Assembly: GCF_014641455.1 (NCBI RefSeq)
Contig: NZ_BMHT01000004.1
Location: 216,025 to 280,024 of the forward strand
DNA length: 64,000 bases
Direction of reading: 5' to 3'
From: Hymenobacter cavernae
GTDB taxonomy: Bacteria; Bacteroidota; Bacteroidia; Cytophagales; Hymenobacteraceae
Position 1 is the first letter of the stretch, and each line of letters begins with the position of its first letter. A program made the position numbers and the translations under genes. Below, piece after piece: positions 43,009 through 51,746 of the stretch. The notes below the pieces were generated by a model. It worked only from the letters and a program-made list of their open reading frames with translations, was not told the DNA's origin and searched no databases.

Positions 43009-45618
43009 ATGTCTGCTCCTGCTGCTTTGCTGCCGCTCTTCAACGTTCTGCCCGACGCTTGTATGCTGCTCACCCCCGATCTGCGGATTGTGGCCGCCAG
43101 CGACGCATACCTGGCCGCAACACTTACGCAACGCGGCCGCCTGATCGGGCAATACCTCTTTGATGCCTTCCCCGACAACCCGCAGGCGCCCGACGCCCGC
43201 GCCACCCACAACCTGCGCGCCTCTCTGACGCAGGTGCTAGCTACTGGCCAGCCCCACGAAATGGCCCGGCAGCACTACGATGTGCCCGATCCGGACCGTC
43301 CCGGCTACTTTGTGGAGCGCCATTGGCTGCCCCGCAACATTCCCGTTCTCGACGAGCAGGGCCAGATCACGCACGTGCTGCATGTGGCGCAGGACGTAAC
43401 CGCGCAGGTAAACGACGCCGTGCAGCTGCGCGACAGCGAGGCCCGCGAGCAGTCGGCGCTGGCCTCGGCCGAAGTGCAGCGCCAACTGCTGCACGACGTG
43501 CTCCACCAGGCGCCCGTGGCCATTGCGTACCTGGAAGGGCCGGACTACCGCATCACGTTGGCTAATCCTACGGTGTGCGAGATTTGGGCTCGTCCGCAGC
43601 CGCAGCTTATCGGAGTGCCCCTGCTCCAAGCCTTGCCCGAGCTACAAGGGCAGGGCATCAAGGAGTTGCTCGACGGCGTGCTGTACACCAGCAACCCCTA
43701 TACCGGCACCGAGCTGCCGGTGCAGCTGCTGCGCTACGGCAAAGTTGATACGATCTACTTCAACTTCGTTTATCAGCCGCAGCGCAACCGGGCGGGCCAG
43801 ACAACCGGCGTGCTGGTGGTGGCTACCGACGTAACCGAGCAGGTGCGGGCCCGGCAGCGCGTGGAGGCACAGGAGCGCCAGACAGGTGCGCTCAACGAGG
43901 AGTTGGCCGCCATGAACGAAGAGCTGGCGGCGGCTAATGAGGAAATCCGGGCCAATAACGACGAGCTGGTGCTCACCCAGCTCGACTTGCAGCGCCTCAA
44001 CCAGGAGCTGGAAAGTCGCGTCGTCAGGCGCACCCGCGACCTGCACCGGGCGCAGCAGGAAGCCGAGCGCCAGCGCCAGCGCCTGGAGCAGCTCTTTATG
44101 CAGGCGCCCGCCGCTATCTGCATTCTAAACGGGCCCGAGCTGGTGTTTGAGCTGGTGAATCCTAGCTATCAGCAGCTGTTTCATGGCCGCGAGATGCTAG
44201 GTAAGCCGCTGCTGGAAGCCTTGCCCGAAATAGCGGATCACAACGTCTATCATACCTTTCGCAGGGTATACGAAACGGGTATCACGCACAAGGAGCAAGC
44301 GATGCTCATTCCATTAAAGCGTCCGGAAGACGGCGTTTTGGAAGATCGATACTTTAACTATGTTCAGCAGGCGCGCTACAATGAGCAGGGTGTCATCGAT
44401 GGGGTGCTGGCCTTTGCCTTCGAAGTCACGGAGCAGGTGATAGCCCGCAAAGCCAGCGCTGCCACCGCTTATCAGCTGCGCCTTCTCACGGATGCGCTGC
44501 CGGTGCTCATCGGCTACCTCGACCGGGAGCGGCGCTATCAGTTCGCCAACGAAGCGTACCGGGCGTGGTTCAATCAGGCCCCGGCCGCGCTGCTGGGCCA
44601 GCCAGTGCGCGAAATAGTAGGCGAGAAGGCCTACGCTGCCACCCAAGGCTACATGGAGCGGGCGCTCCGGGGCGAGCGGGTGGACTTTGAAGCCACGATG
44701 CCCTACCGCGAAGGCTTCGTGAAGTACATCCGGACCAGCTACGTGCCCGACGTGCAGAACGGGCAGGTGCTGGGCTTCTACACGCTGGTAAATGACATCA
44801 CCGAGCAGGTGCAGGCCCGCGAGCAGGTGCAGCGCCTCAACCAGGAGCTGGCTGCCATTAATGAGGAGCTGGCCGCCATCAACGAAGAGTTGCAGGCTAG
44901 CAATGAGGAGCTTATCGATGCTAACCAGCAGCTCCGCATCACCAACGCCGACCTCGACAACTTCGTGTACGCCGCTTCCCACGACCTCAAGCAGCCGGTG
45001 AATAACCTAGGTGGGCTGTTTGAGGAGGTGCGCCGCAGCGTGGTGTTCGTGGAGAAAGCCGAAGAGCAGATGCTGGTGCCGCTGATTGAAGGAACCCTGC
45101 GCCAGCTCAGCACCACCATCGACGATTTGGCCGCCCTGGGGCAGGCCCAGCAGGCCACGTCCCCACCCGAACCTATTGTGCTGGAGGAGCTTACCCACGA
45201 AGTACTCACTGTTCTGGAGCCGCAGGTGCGGGCCGTGCAGGCTCATATCACCACCGATTTCAGCGTGCAGCCGACCCTGACCTATGCGCGCGTACACCTG
45301 CGCACCATCCTGCTGAATCTGGTGGGCAATGCTCTGAAATACGCCGATCCGACTCAACCCAGCCGCATTCACATTGCCGTACGGCTCACGGCGGGGCAGC
45401 CGGTGCTAGTAGTGCGCGACAACGGCCTGGGGTTCGACGCCGACCGTCACCGCGCCGATCTGTTTCAGCTCTTTCGGCGGTTTCATACCACGCCGGCCGG
45501 TACGGGGGTGGGTTTGTACCTGGTCAACCGCATCGTGCAGGCCCACGGCGGCCGCATCGAGGTCGAAAGTCGGGAGGGGGAAGGTGCCCTGTTCCGCGTC
45601 ACGCTGGGGCGAGCCTAG
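43009..45618 (+). CDS. Multi-PAS sensor histidine kinase with NEEL coiled coils
   Basis: 869 residues, no signal peptide or membrane segment. Four PAS-like regions are seen: about 8-135, 165-285, 365-485 and 495-610 (for example VLHQAPVAIAYLEGPDYRIT; LFMQAPAAICILNGPELVFE). Two coiled-coil signalling helices made of repeated NEEL units occur after the second and fourth PAS (LNEELAAMNEELAAANEEI; LNQELAAINEELAAINEELQ). The HisKA domain has His658 in YAASHDLKQPVNNLGGLF. The HATPase has LNLVGNALKYADP, VRDNGLGFD and GTGVGLYLV. It has no receiver domain and no adjacent regulator. Confidence 0.93.
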   Translation: MSAPAALLPLFNVLPDACMLLTPDLRIVAASDAYLAATLTQRGRLIGQYLFDAFPDNPQAPDARATHNLRASLTQVLATGQPHEMARQHYDVPDPDRPGYFVERHWLPRNIPVLDEQGQITHVLHVAQDVTAQVNDAVQLRDSEAREQSALASAEVQRQLLHDVLHQAPVAIAYLEGPDYRITLANPTVCEIWARPQPQLIGVPLLQALPELQGQGIKELLDGVLYTSNPYTGTELPVQLLRYGKVDTIYFNFVYQPQRNRAGQTTGVLVVATDVTEQVRARQRVEAQERQTGALNEELAAMNEELAAANEEIRANNDELVLTQLDLQRLNQELESRVVRRTRDLHRAQQEAERQRQRLEQLFMQAPAAICILNGPELVFELVNPSYQQLFHGREMLGKPLLEALPEIADHNVYHTFRRVYETGITHKEQAMLIPLKRPEDGVLEDRYFNYVQQARYNEQGVIDGVLAFAFEVTEQVIARKASAATAYQLRLLTDALPVLIGYLDRERRYQFANEAYRAWFNQAPAALLGQPVREIVGEKAYAATQGYMERALRGERVDFEATMPYREGFVKYIRTSYVPDVQNGQVLGFYTLVNDITEQVQAREQVQRLNQELAAINEELAAINEELQASNEELIDANQQLRITNADLDNFVYAASHDLKQPVNNLGGLFEEVRRSVVFVEKAEEQMLVPLIEGTLRQLSTTIDDLAALGQAQQATSPPEPIVLEELTHEVLTVLEPQVRAVQAHITTDFSVQPTLTYARVHLRTILLNLVGNALKYADPTQPSRIHIAVRLTAGQPVLVVRDNGLGFDADRHRADLFQLFRRFHTTPAGTGVGLYLVNRIVQAHGGRIEVESREGEGALFRVTLGRA

Positions 45619-45752
45619 CACCTAGGTTGCGGGCCAGCGGCAGTGCCTGACCTAGGTTGCTGCTAATGGTTTTACCGGTACTTTAGCCTGGGGCGCGGCG
45701 GCTATGCGTGGCGCTTGCTGCCCTTGATGAATGGACTATTTGTAAACCAACG

Positions 45753-46895
45753 ATGAAGGCCCAACTACTTCCCGAGGTGAAAACAACGACGTTGAGCGCC
45801 AAGCCGCACTATGCCATCTTGGACGGCCTGCGAGGCGTTGCGGCGCTCACAGTAGTAGCCTTTCACCTGTGCGAGGCGCACGCCACCAGCCACCTCGACC
45901 AGGTGATCAACCACGGCTACCTGGCCGTCGACTTCTTCTTTCTGCTGTCCGGCTTCGTTATCGGCTATGCCTACGACGACCGCTGGACCCGCATGACGCT
46001 GAAGGACTTCGTGAAGGTGCGCCTGATCCGGCTGCAACCGATGGTGGTGCTCGGCATGATTATCGGGGGCGTTTTTTTCTACTTTCAAGCGTCCAGCCTG
46101 TGGCCTACCATCAGCCAGGTGCCGGTTTGGAAGATGCTGCTGGTGATGATCATTGGCTTTACCCTGCTGCCGGTGCCCGTGTCGATGGATATTCGGGGCT
46201 GGCACGAAATGCACCCACTCGATGGGCCAGCCTGGTCGTTGTTCTTCGAGTACATTGCCAACCTATTGTATGCGCTCGGGGTGCGCAAATTCTCCAACAC
46301 GGCGCTGGCGGTGCTGGTTTTCTTGGCGGGCGCGGCCTTGCTCCACTTCACCGTCACGAGTCCGGCCGGCGACGTCATCGGCGGCTGGTCGCTGGAGCCT
46401 GCGCAGCTGCGCATCGGCTTCACGCGGCTGATGTTTCCGTTTTTTGCCGGCCTGCTGCTTTCGCGCGTGGCAAACCTAGGTAGAGTCCAAAACGCTTTTC
46501 TGTGGTGTAGCCTGCTGCTGCTATTGGTGTTGGCGTTTCCCAGAGTAGGCGGTGCTGAGCATGTGTGGCTGAACGGTTTGTACGATTCGCTCAGTATTAT
46601 TCTGGTTTTTCCGCTAATCGTATGGCTAGGTGCCAGCGGGCAGATTTTCGGAAAAGGAGCCGCCCGCCTCTGCACGTTCCTGGGCGATATTTCCTACCCG
46701 ATCTACATCACCCATTACCCACTCATTTACACCTACACGGCCTGGGTAAGTGCCCGTAAACATGCTGTGGGCCAGGACTTTCCGCTGGCACTGCTCACGT
46801 TTGTCGCCAGTATTCTGCTGGCGTATGCCTGCCTGAAGTTTTATGATGAGCCTGTCAGAAGGTGGCTGAAAAACAAGCTGCTGGCGCGGGCCTGA
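45753..46895 (+). CDS. Acyltransferase family 3 membrane protein
   Basis: 380 residues from the ATG at 45753; an earlier in-frame start at 45708 would add 15 unrelated residues. About ten membrane segments. The family-3 opening HYAILDGLRGVAALTVVAFH with the active-site His is present, followed by NHGYLAVDFFFLLSGFVIGY and the C-terminal LGDISYPIYITHYPLIYTYT. Such enzymes O-acylate sugars of exported polysaccharides or antibiotics. No sugar gene is adjacent, so the substrate is unknown. Confidence 0.92.
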   Translation: MKAQLLPEVKTTTLSAKPHYAILDGLRGVAALTVVAFHLCEAHATSHLDQVINHGYLAVDFFFLLSGFVIGYAYDDRWTRMTLKDFVKVRLIRLQPMVVLGMIIGGVFFYFQASSLWPTISQVPVWKMLLVMIIGFTLLPVPVSMDIRGWHEMHPLDGPAWSLFFEYIANLLYALGVRKFSNTALAVLVFLAGAALLHFTVTSPAGDVIGGWSLEPAQLRIGFTRLMFPFFAGLLLSRVANLGRVQNAFLWCSLLLLLVLAFPRVGGAEHVWLNGLYDSLSIILVFPLIVWLGASGQIFGKGAARLCTFLGDISYPIYITHYPLIYTYTAWVSARKHAVGQDFPLALLTFVASILLAYACLKFYDEPVRRWLKNKLLARA

Positions 46896-47083
46896 ACACG
46901 GCTGGCTGCTTACGGACTTTGGCCTTTTCTCGGGGTGGCCGAAACCTTGGCCCATGCTTAAAAACCTGTATGACAAATAGCTATATAGCCCCGCTGTCGA
47001 ACTTTATTGTCTAGCTTCGCGTAGTATCCCCTCACGAGTGCGAATACCTGTTCCTGTTCTTTCATCACTTACACCAAAACACT

Positions 47084-47449
47084 GTGAAATCTACAAAAGC
47101 TTCATCCTGGACGGTTTGGACCACGGCTTTCGCCTTCTGCGCTGCCACTGCTCTTTCTTCCTGCTCGACCACGAGCACCGAGACGCCAACCGACTCTACC
47201 GGCACTACTACCACCGGTACCACCAGCGGTTCGGATGCCACTGGCACTACGTCGAGCGGTAGCACCACCGACGCCAGCACCACCGGCACTACGACTACCG
47301 GCACAACTGCTGGCACTACGACCACTGGCACCACTGCCGGTACTACGGCTGGCAGCACTACCACCGGCACTACGGCCGGTAGCACCACTGCTACTACCGG
47401 TACCACCAGCGGTACGACTAGTGGTTCAACTGGCGGCACAACTCGCTAG
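47084..47449 (+). CDS. Thr/Gly/Ser-repeat lipoprotein
   Basis: 121 residues from a GTG start (VKSTKASSW). A signal sequence with lipobox ATALSSC is followed by an almost pure Thr/Gly/Ser/Ala tract, with imperfect units like TTTGTTAG repeated to the end. The DNA is a run of ACY-GGY-type codons built from short tandem units (CACCGGCACTACG and variants), so length may vary by slippage. Thr/Ser richness would suit O-glycosylation, which Bacteroidota perform in the periplasm. It stands alone and is followed by a clear terminator. Function unknown; a surface stalk or spacer is possible. Confidence 0.7.
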   Translation: MKSTKASSWTVWTTAFAFCAATALSSCSTTSTETPTDSTGTTTTGTTSGSDATGTTSSGSTTDASTTGTTTTGTTAGTTTTGTTAGTTAGSTTTGTTAGSTTATTGTTSGTTSGSTGGTTR

Positions 47450-47487
47450 AAAACAAGAATAACCGCCCATCACGGCGCGGTACCATC

Positions 47488-47525
47488 AAAAAGCCAGCTG
47501 CTCGAATTCGGGTAGCTGGCTTTTT
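47488..47525 (+). terminator. Terminator after the Thr-rich lipoprotein gene
   Basis: AAAAAGCCAGCT at 47488-47499 pairs perfectly with AGCTGGCTTTTT at 47514-47525, followed by a T-rich end. It directly ends the lipoprotein transcript. Confidence 0.88.
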
Positions 47526-47615
47526 GCTTAAAGGGAAATCAGAAGCTAGGTTTTGCCCACGAAAGGAGGGCGGAACCTGGCTTTTTTGCTTCTGGTGAAG
47601 CTGGGTTTGGGCGTT

Positions 47616-47693
47616 GTCATTCCGAGCTAAGCGAGGAATCTGGGTTAGCGACCTAGGTCCGTTCCTCAGATTCCTCGCTTAGCTCGGAATGAC
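47616..47693. repeat. Palindromic intergenic element, family B variant
   Basis: GTCATTCCGAGCTAAGCGAG then GAATCTG on the left pairs with CAGATTCCTCGCTTAGCTCG then GAATGAC on the right. The loop has GACCTAGGTC. It shares the outer GTCATTCCGA...GAGGAATCT arms with the element at 17740 but lacks the CGCGTGC inner part. Confidence 0.82.
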
Positions 47694-47722
47694 ACATCCG
47701 CTGGCCTTCAATACTGAACACG

Positions 47723-47740
47723 TTGTCCGGTTGTGGACAA
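47723..47740. promoter_or_regulatory. Palindromic operator/enhancer upstream of the ABC exporter operon
   Basis: TTGTCC-GGTTGT-GGACAA, the second copy of the site at 39030-39047, with the same six-base spacer and the same distance to a sigma-54-like element. It is the likely binding site of the NtrC-type regulator encoded downstream in the same gene cluster. Confidence 0.65.
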
Positions 47741-47804
47741 TATTTTAAAGCTAGGTTTTGCTTGATTTCTGTGCAAGTAACTGATATAAAGTAGTTTATG
47801 AATT

Positions 47805-47821
47805 TGGTGCGCTGCTTGGCT
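47805..47821 (+). promoter_or_regulatory. Sigma-54-like promoter of the ABC exporter operon
   Basis: TGGTGCGCTGCTTGGCT has the same TGG-N8-TTGGCT layout as 39112-39128. The start of the ABC ATPase gene is 86 bases downstream. Confidence 0.5.
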
Positions 47822-47906
47822 ATTTCTATCAGCCGCCGCTCTGTGCTGGTGCAAAAGCGGACAATGCTTCTCCTAACCTAGCTTCGAAAACAAACCCGAC
47901 GACCTC

Positions 47907-48647
<741 letters not shown>

Positions 48648-48648
48648 G

Positions 48649-48761
48649 GTCTTGGGGTCTTAGGGTCTTAGGTTGTCGTTCACCCCGGACTCCTGAAGCC
48701 CAGTTCCCATGTATCCAAGCCCTCAAAATCCAAGCCCCTAAGATCCCAAGCCCCCAAGACC
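48649..48761. repeat. Imperfect inverted repeat of GGTCTTAG-like units
   Basis: The spacer between the ATPase and first permease genes begins with three units GGTCTTGG, GGTCTTAG, GGTCTTAG. It ends with complementary units in CCTAAGATCCCAAGCCCCCA and AGACCC. The whole spacer could fold into a long imperfect hairpin. Not related to the A-E palindromes. Confidence 0.6.
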
Positions 48762-48762
48762 C

Positions 48763-50016
48763 ATGTTATTTAGTTATTTAAAACTCGCCTGGAAGGTGCT
48801 CTTGCGCCGCAAGTTCTTCACCTTCATTAGCCTCTTTGGCATTGCCTTCACCCTGATGGTGCTGCTGGTGGTGGTGGCTATGTTCGACTACACCGTGGGC
48901 GCCCACTACCCCGAGTCGCGCCTCGACCGCATGGTGTTTGCCAACTTCCTGCACGTCAAGTTCAAGGACGGAGGCAACATGAACACGCCGCTCAGCTACC
49001 ATCTGCTCGATAAGTACGTGCGGACGCTGCGCACCCCCGAGAAGGTGGCCATTGCCTCGAACTTTCACGCCACCCCTAGCTACGTGGGCAACCGCAAGCT
49101 CGACCTGGACCTGCGCTACACCGACGCCACCTTCTGGCAGGTGCTCGACTTCAACTTCCGCGAAGGCAAAGCCTTTCAGGAAGCCGACGTGAAAGCGGCC
49201 GCCCACGTAGCCGTCATCAACCGCACCACCGCCCGCCAGTACTTCGGTACCGAAACCGGCGTGGTGGGGCGCACCATCGTCGTCAACCAGACGAATTATC
49301 GCGTGCAGGGCGTCGTGGATGATGTGCCGGCCATGCGCTTCTGCTCCTACGCCGATGTGTGGGTGCCCATCACGACCAGTCCCGACGACCTGCAACACGT
49401 GCAGCTCAACGGCGACTACCTCGCCATTATCCTGGCCAAATCGTCGGGCGATGTGCCGGCCGTGCAGGCCGAGTTTGAGCGGGCCATGAAGCGCGTGCCG
49501 CTGCCCGACCCCAAGGGCATGGACTACCTGGATCTGCACGCCGACCGGCTGATGGCCTCGTTCTCGCGGCAGCTGATGAGCCCGCTCACGGAGTACAAAT
49601 CCGACGGCCTGGAGCTGCTCTACCCGATTCTGGCCGGTCTGGCGCTGCTCTTTATGCTGCTGCCGGCCCTGAACCTGATCAACATCAACGTGAGCCGCAT
49701 CATGGAGCGCTCGTCCGAAATCGGGGTGCGCAAGGCGTTCGGCGCGACGGGCGGCAAGCTGGTGAGCCAGTTTCTGGTCGAGAATATCTTCCTGACCCTG
49801 ATCGGCGGCATCCTGGGTTTAAGCCTGGCTTATGTGGCCCTGCAACTCATCAGCGGCTCCGACCTGCTGGCCTACGCTCGCTTCGAGCTGAACTGGCAGA
49901 TTTTCGCCTGGGCGCTGCTCGTCACCGTCTTCTTCGGAGTACTCTCGGGCGTGTATCCTGCCTTCAAAATGTCGCGCCTCCAACCCGTGCAAGCCCTGAA
50001 AGGCAGCGGGAAATAA
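48763..50016 (+). CDS. ABC transporter permease, MacB/FtsX type (first)
   Basis: 417 residues. TM1 (about 18-42, FFTFISLFGIAFTLMVLLVV) is followed by a MacB-like periplasmic domain (about 45-280). Three C-terminal membrane segments lie at about 285-310, 335-362 and 378-402. The coupling region is NVSRIMERSSEIGVRKAFGA, and the C-terminus SRLQPVQALKGSGK is typical of FtsX-type permeases. It pairs with the second permease at 50167 to make a heterodimeric exporter powered by the ATPase at 47907. Confidence 0.93.
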   Translation: MLFSYLKLAWKVLLRRKFFTFISLFGIAFTLMVLLVVVAMFDYTVGAHYPESRLDRMVFANFLHVKFKDGGNMNTPLSYHLLDKYVRTLRTPEKVAIASNFHATPSYVGNRKLDLDLRYTDATFWQVLDFNFREGKAFQEADVKAAAHVAVINRTTARQYFGTETGVVGRTIVVNQTNYRVQGVVDDVPAMRFCSYADVWVPITTSPDDLQHVQLNGDYLAIILAKSSGDVPAVQAEFERAMKRVPLPDPKGMDYLDLHADRLMASFSRQLMSPLTEYKSDGLELLYPILAGLALLFMLLPALNLININVSRIMERSSEIGVRKAFGATGGKLVSQFLVENIFLTLIGGILGLSLAYVALQLISGSDLLAYARFELNWQIFAWALLVTVFFGVLSGVYPAFKMSRLQPVQALKGSGK

Positions 50017-50050
50017 AGATGAAGGTTAAGTAGGAACAATAAAATAGAAA

Positions 50051-50146
50051 CGTCATGCTGAGCCTGTCGAAGCATCTCTACCGCAATGGTAATCAGAGTG
50101 CTCTTGCAACGAAGCGGTAGAGATGCTTTGGCAAGCTCAGCATGAC
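50051..50146. repeat. Palindromic intergenic element, family A
   Basis: CGTCATGCTGAGCCTGTCGA then AGCATCTCTACCGC on the left, and GCGGTAGAGATGCTTTGGCA then AGCTCAGCATGAC on the right. It is inserted between the two permease genes of one operon, so it must allow read-through or modulate it. Confidence 0.85.
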
Positions 50147-50166
50147 TCCTTAAGAAAGCCATAACC

Positions 50167-51363
50167 ATGATACGTCACCTCTTTACCTTGATCTGGAACC
50201 GGAAACGGTCCAACTTCTTGCTTATGAGCGAGATTCTGCTGTCGTTCTTCGTGTTGTTTGCGGTGAGCGTGCTGCTGGTGAGCAACTACTACAACTACCG
50301 GCAGCCGCTGGGCTTTCAGTACGAAAACGTGTGGGAGCTTGACGTTAATCCCGGCCAGGATACCACCGATCACAAGGAGATGCTGCGCTTGCTGGTGCAG
50401 CGCTTGCAGAGCACGCCCGGCGTAGTGGCCGTTACGAACACCAGCACCAATACGCCGTTCTCGTTCAGCAACATGGACACCAACCAGTACACCTACAAAG
50501 GCAAGGCGGGACCCCAGACCGAGCGCTACGATACAGACGATGAAACGGCCAAGGTGCTAGGTCTGAATGTGGTAGCTGGCCGGTGGTTCGACCGCCGTGA
50601 TGCCGCCGCCACGCGCCCGCCCATAGTCGTGAACCAGAAGTTTGCCGAAAAGCTGCTGGGGCAAGAAGCGCCGGTGGGCAAAGTGCTCGTTAGCAACGAC
50701 GGCAAGCGGGAGTGGCAGATTATCGGGGTCGTGGACACGTACCGCTCCGGCAGCGACTTCGCCAGCAATGATCCCGCCGTATTCGACCGGCGTGCGCTGC
50801 AAGACACGGCTTTCAAAATGAGCAACAACGAAGTGCCCGTGCTGCTGGTGCGCGTGCAGCCCGGCAGCGGCGCCGTGCTGGAGCAGCGGCTCGTGAAGGA
50901 AATCAAGGACATCACCAAGGGCTGGGTGGCCAAAGTGAATACGCTGACAGAAAACCGCCACGACAAGCTCAAAGTCGTGCTGACGCCGATGATTGCCCTC
51001 GGAATCATCGCGCTGTTCCTCATCATCAATGTGGCCCTCGGTCTGTTTGGGGTGCTGTGGTACAACATCAGCCAGCGCAAGGCCGAAATTGGATTGCGCC
51101 GGGCCATGGGCGCCACCGGAGCCGGCATCGGCAAGCAGTTTCTGGGCGAGATGCTGGTAATAACGACGCTGGGTGTGTTGGGCGGCATGCTGCTGGCGGC
51201 GCAATTCCCACTGCTCGGTGTGTTTGGCATCGAACCCCCGATTTACGTGCTATCCATCCTGCTGGCGGCCCTGCTGATTTATATCCTGACGGCGGTGTGC
51301 GCCTTCCAGCCCAGCCGCATTGCCGCGGGCATTCAGCCGGCCGTGTCGTTGCGTGAGGAGTAG
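50167..51363 (+). CDS. ABC transporter permease, MacB/FtsX type (second)
   Basis: 398 residues. TM1 lies at about 18-40 (LLMSEILLSFFVLFAVSVLL). A periplasmic MacB-like domain follows, and three C-terminal segments start at about 276 (LTPMIALGIIALFLIINVAL). The coupling helix ISQRKAEIGLRRAMGATGAG and the final QPSRIAAGIQPAVSLREE are characteristic. It differs clearly from the first permease, so the pair is likely a heterodimer. A hairpin follows the stop. Confidence 0.93.
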   Translation: MIRHLFTLIWNRKRSNFLLMSEILLSFFVLFAVSVLLVSNYYNYRQPLGFQYENVWELDVNPGQDTTDHKEMLRLLVQRLQSTPGVVAVTNTSTNTPFSFSNMDTNQYTYKGKAGPQTERYDTDDETAKVLGLNVVAGRWFDRRDAAATRPPIVVNQKFAEKLLGQEAPVGKVLVSNDGKREWQIIGVVDTYRSGSDFASNDPAVFDRRALQDTAFKMSNNEVPVLLVRVQPGSGAVLEQRLVKEIKDITKGWVAKVNTLTENRHDKLKVVLTPMIALGIIALFLIINVALGLFGVLWYNISQRKAEIGLRRAMGATGAGIGKQFLGEMLVITTLGVLGGMLLAAQFPLLGVFGIEPPIYVLSILLAALLIYILTAVCAFQPSRIAAGIQPAVSLREE

Positions 51364-51746
51364 GCTAGGTTGTGGATCGAAATCGGGGGGCGGCCCCCGA
51401 TTTCGACCTGATTTAGCTCGATTTCCGGGGTCGGAGGGCCGATTCCGAGCCAAAAAGGCTCGATTTAGTAGGTCTGACCCTCGAATTTGTGCCAGTTTGG
51501 GTCGAAATCGAGCCAAATCAGCTTAAAATTGGGCCAGACAGGCTCGATTTAGTAGGGCTGACTCCTTAAATTGAGCCTTTTTAGCTCGAAAAGGTACCTC
51601 CGACCTACTAAATAGAGCCAACACCGGCCGGTAGGCGGCGGTGCCGGCTCCTGAAAGCACCACCAACCTAGGTTTTTTGCCGGAGCTGCTCCCGTCGGCA
51701 GCCATTCATCGTTCTTTTTCTCCCTTACCGCTACGCTCAGGCGCTT
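51364..51746. other. Intergenic region, 383 bp, rich in repeats
   Basis: After the terminator-like hairpin, this spacer holds two direct copies of AGGCTCGATTTAGTAGG (near 51457 and 51540, 83 bases apart). It also holds an inverted pair, CTGATTTAGCTCGATTTC near 51409 and GAAATCGAGCCAAATCAG near 51504. No reading frame looks real. It separates the exporter genes from the regulator genes. Confidence 0.55.
51377..51406 (+). terminator. Hairpin terminator-like structure after the exporter operon
   Basis: TCGAAATCGGGGG at 51377-51389 pairs perfectly with CCCCCGATTTCGA at 51394-51406 over a four-base loop. There is no good T-run, so it may stabilise the mRNA end or work with Rho. Confidence 0.6.

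Noticed and set aside
47065-47439. Minus-strand frame rich in Val and Pro opposite the Thr-rich lipoprotein gene
   Set aside because: It is the complement of the ACC/GGY repeat; the plus frame has a signal peptide, lipobox and terminator.
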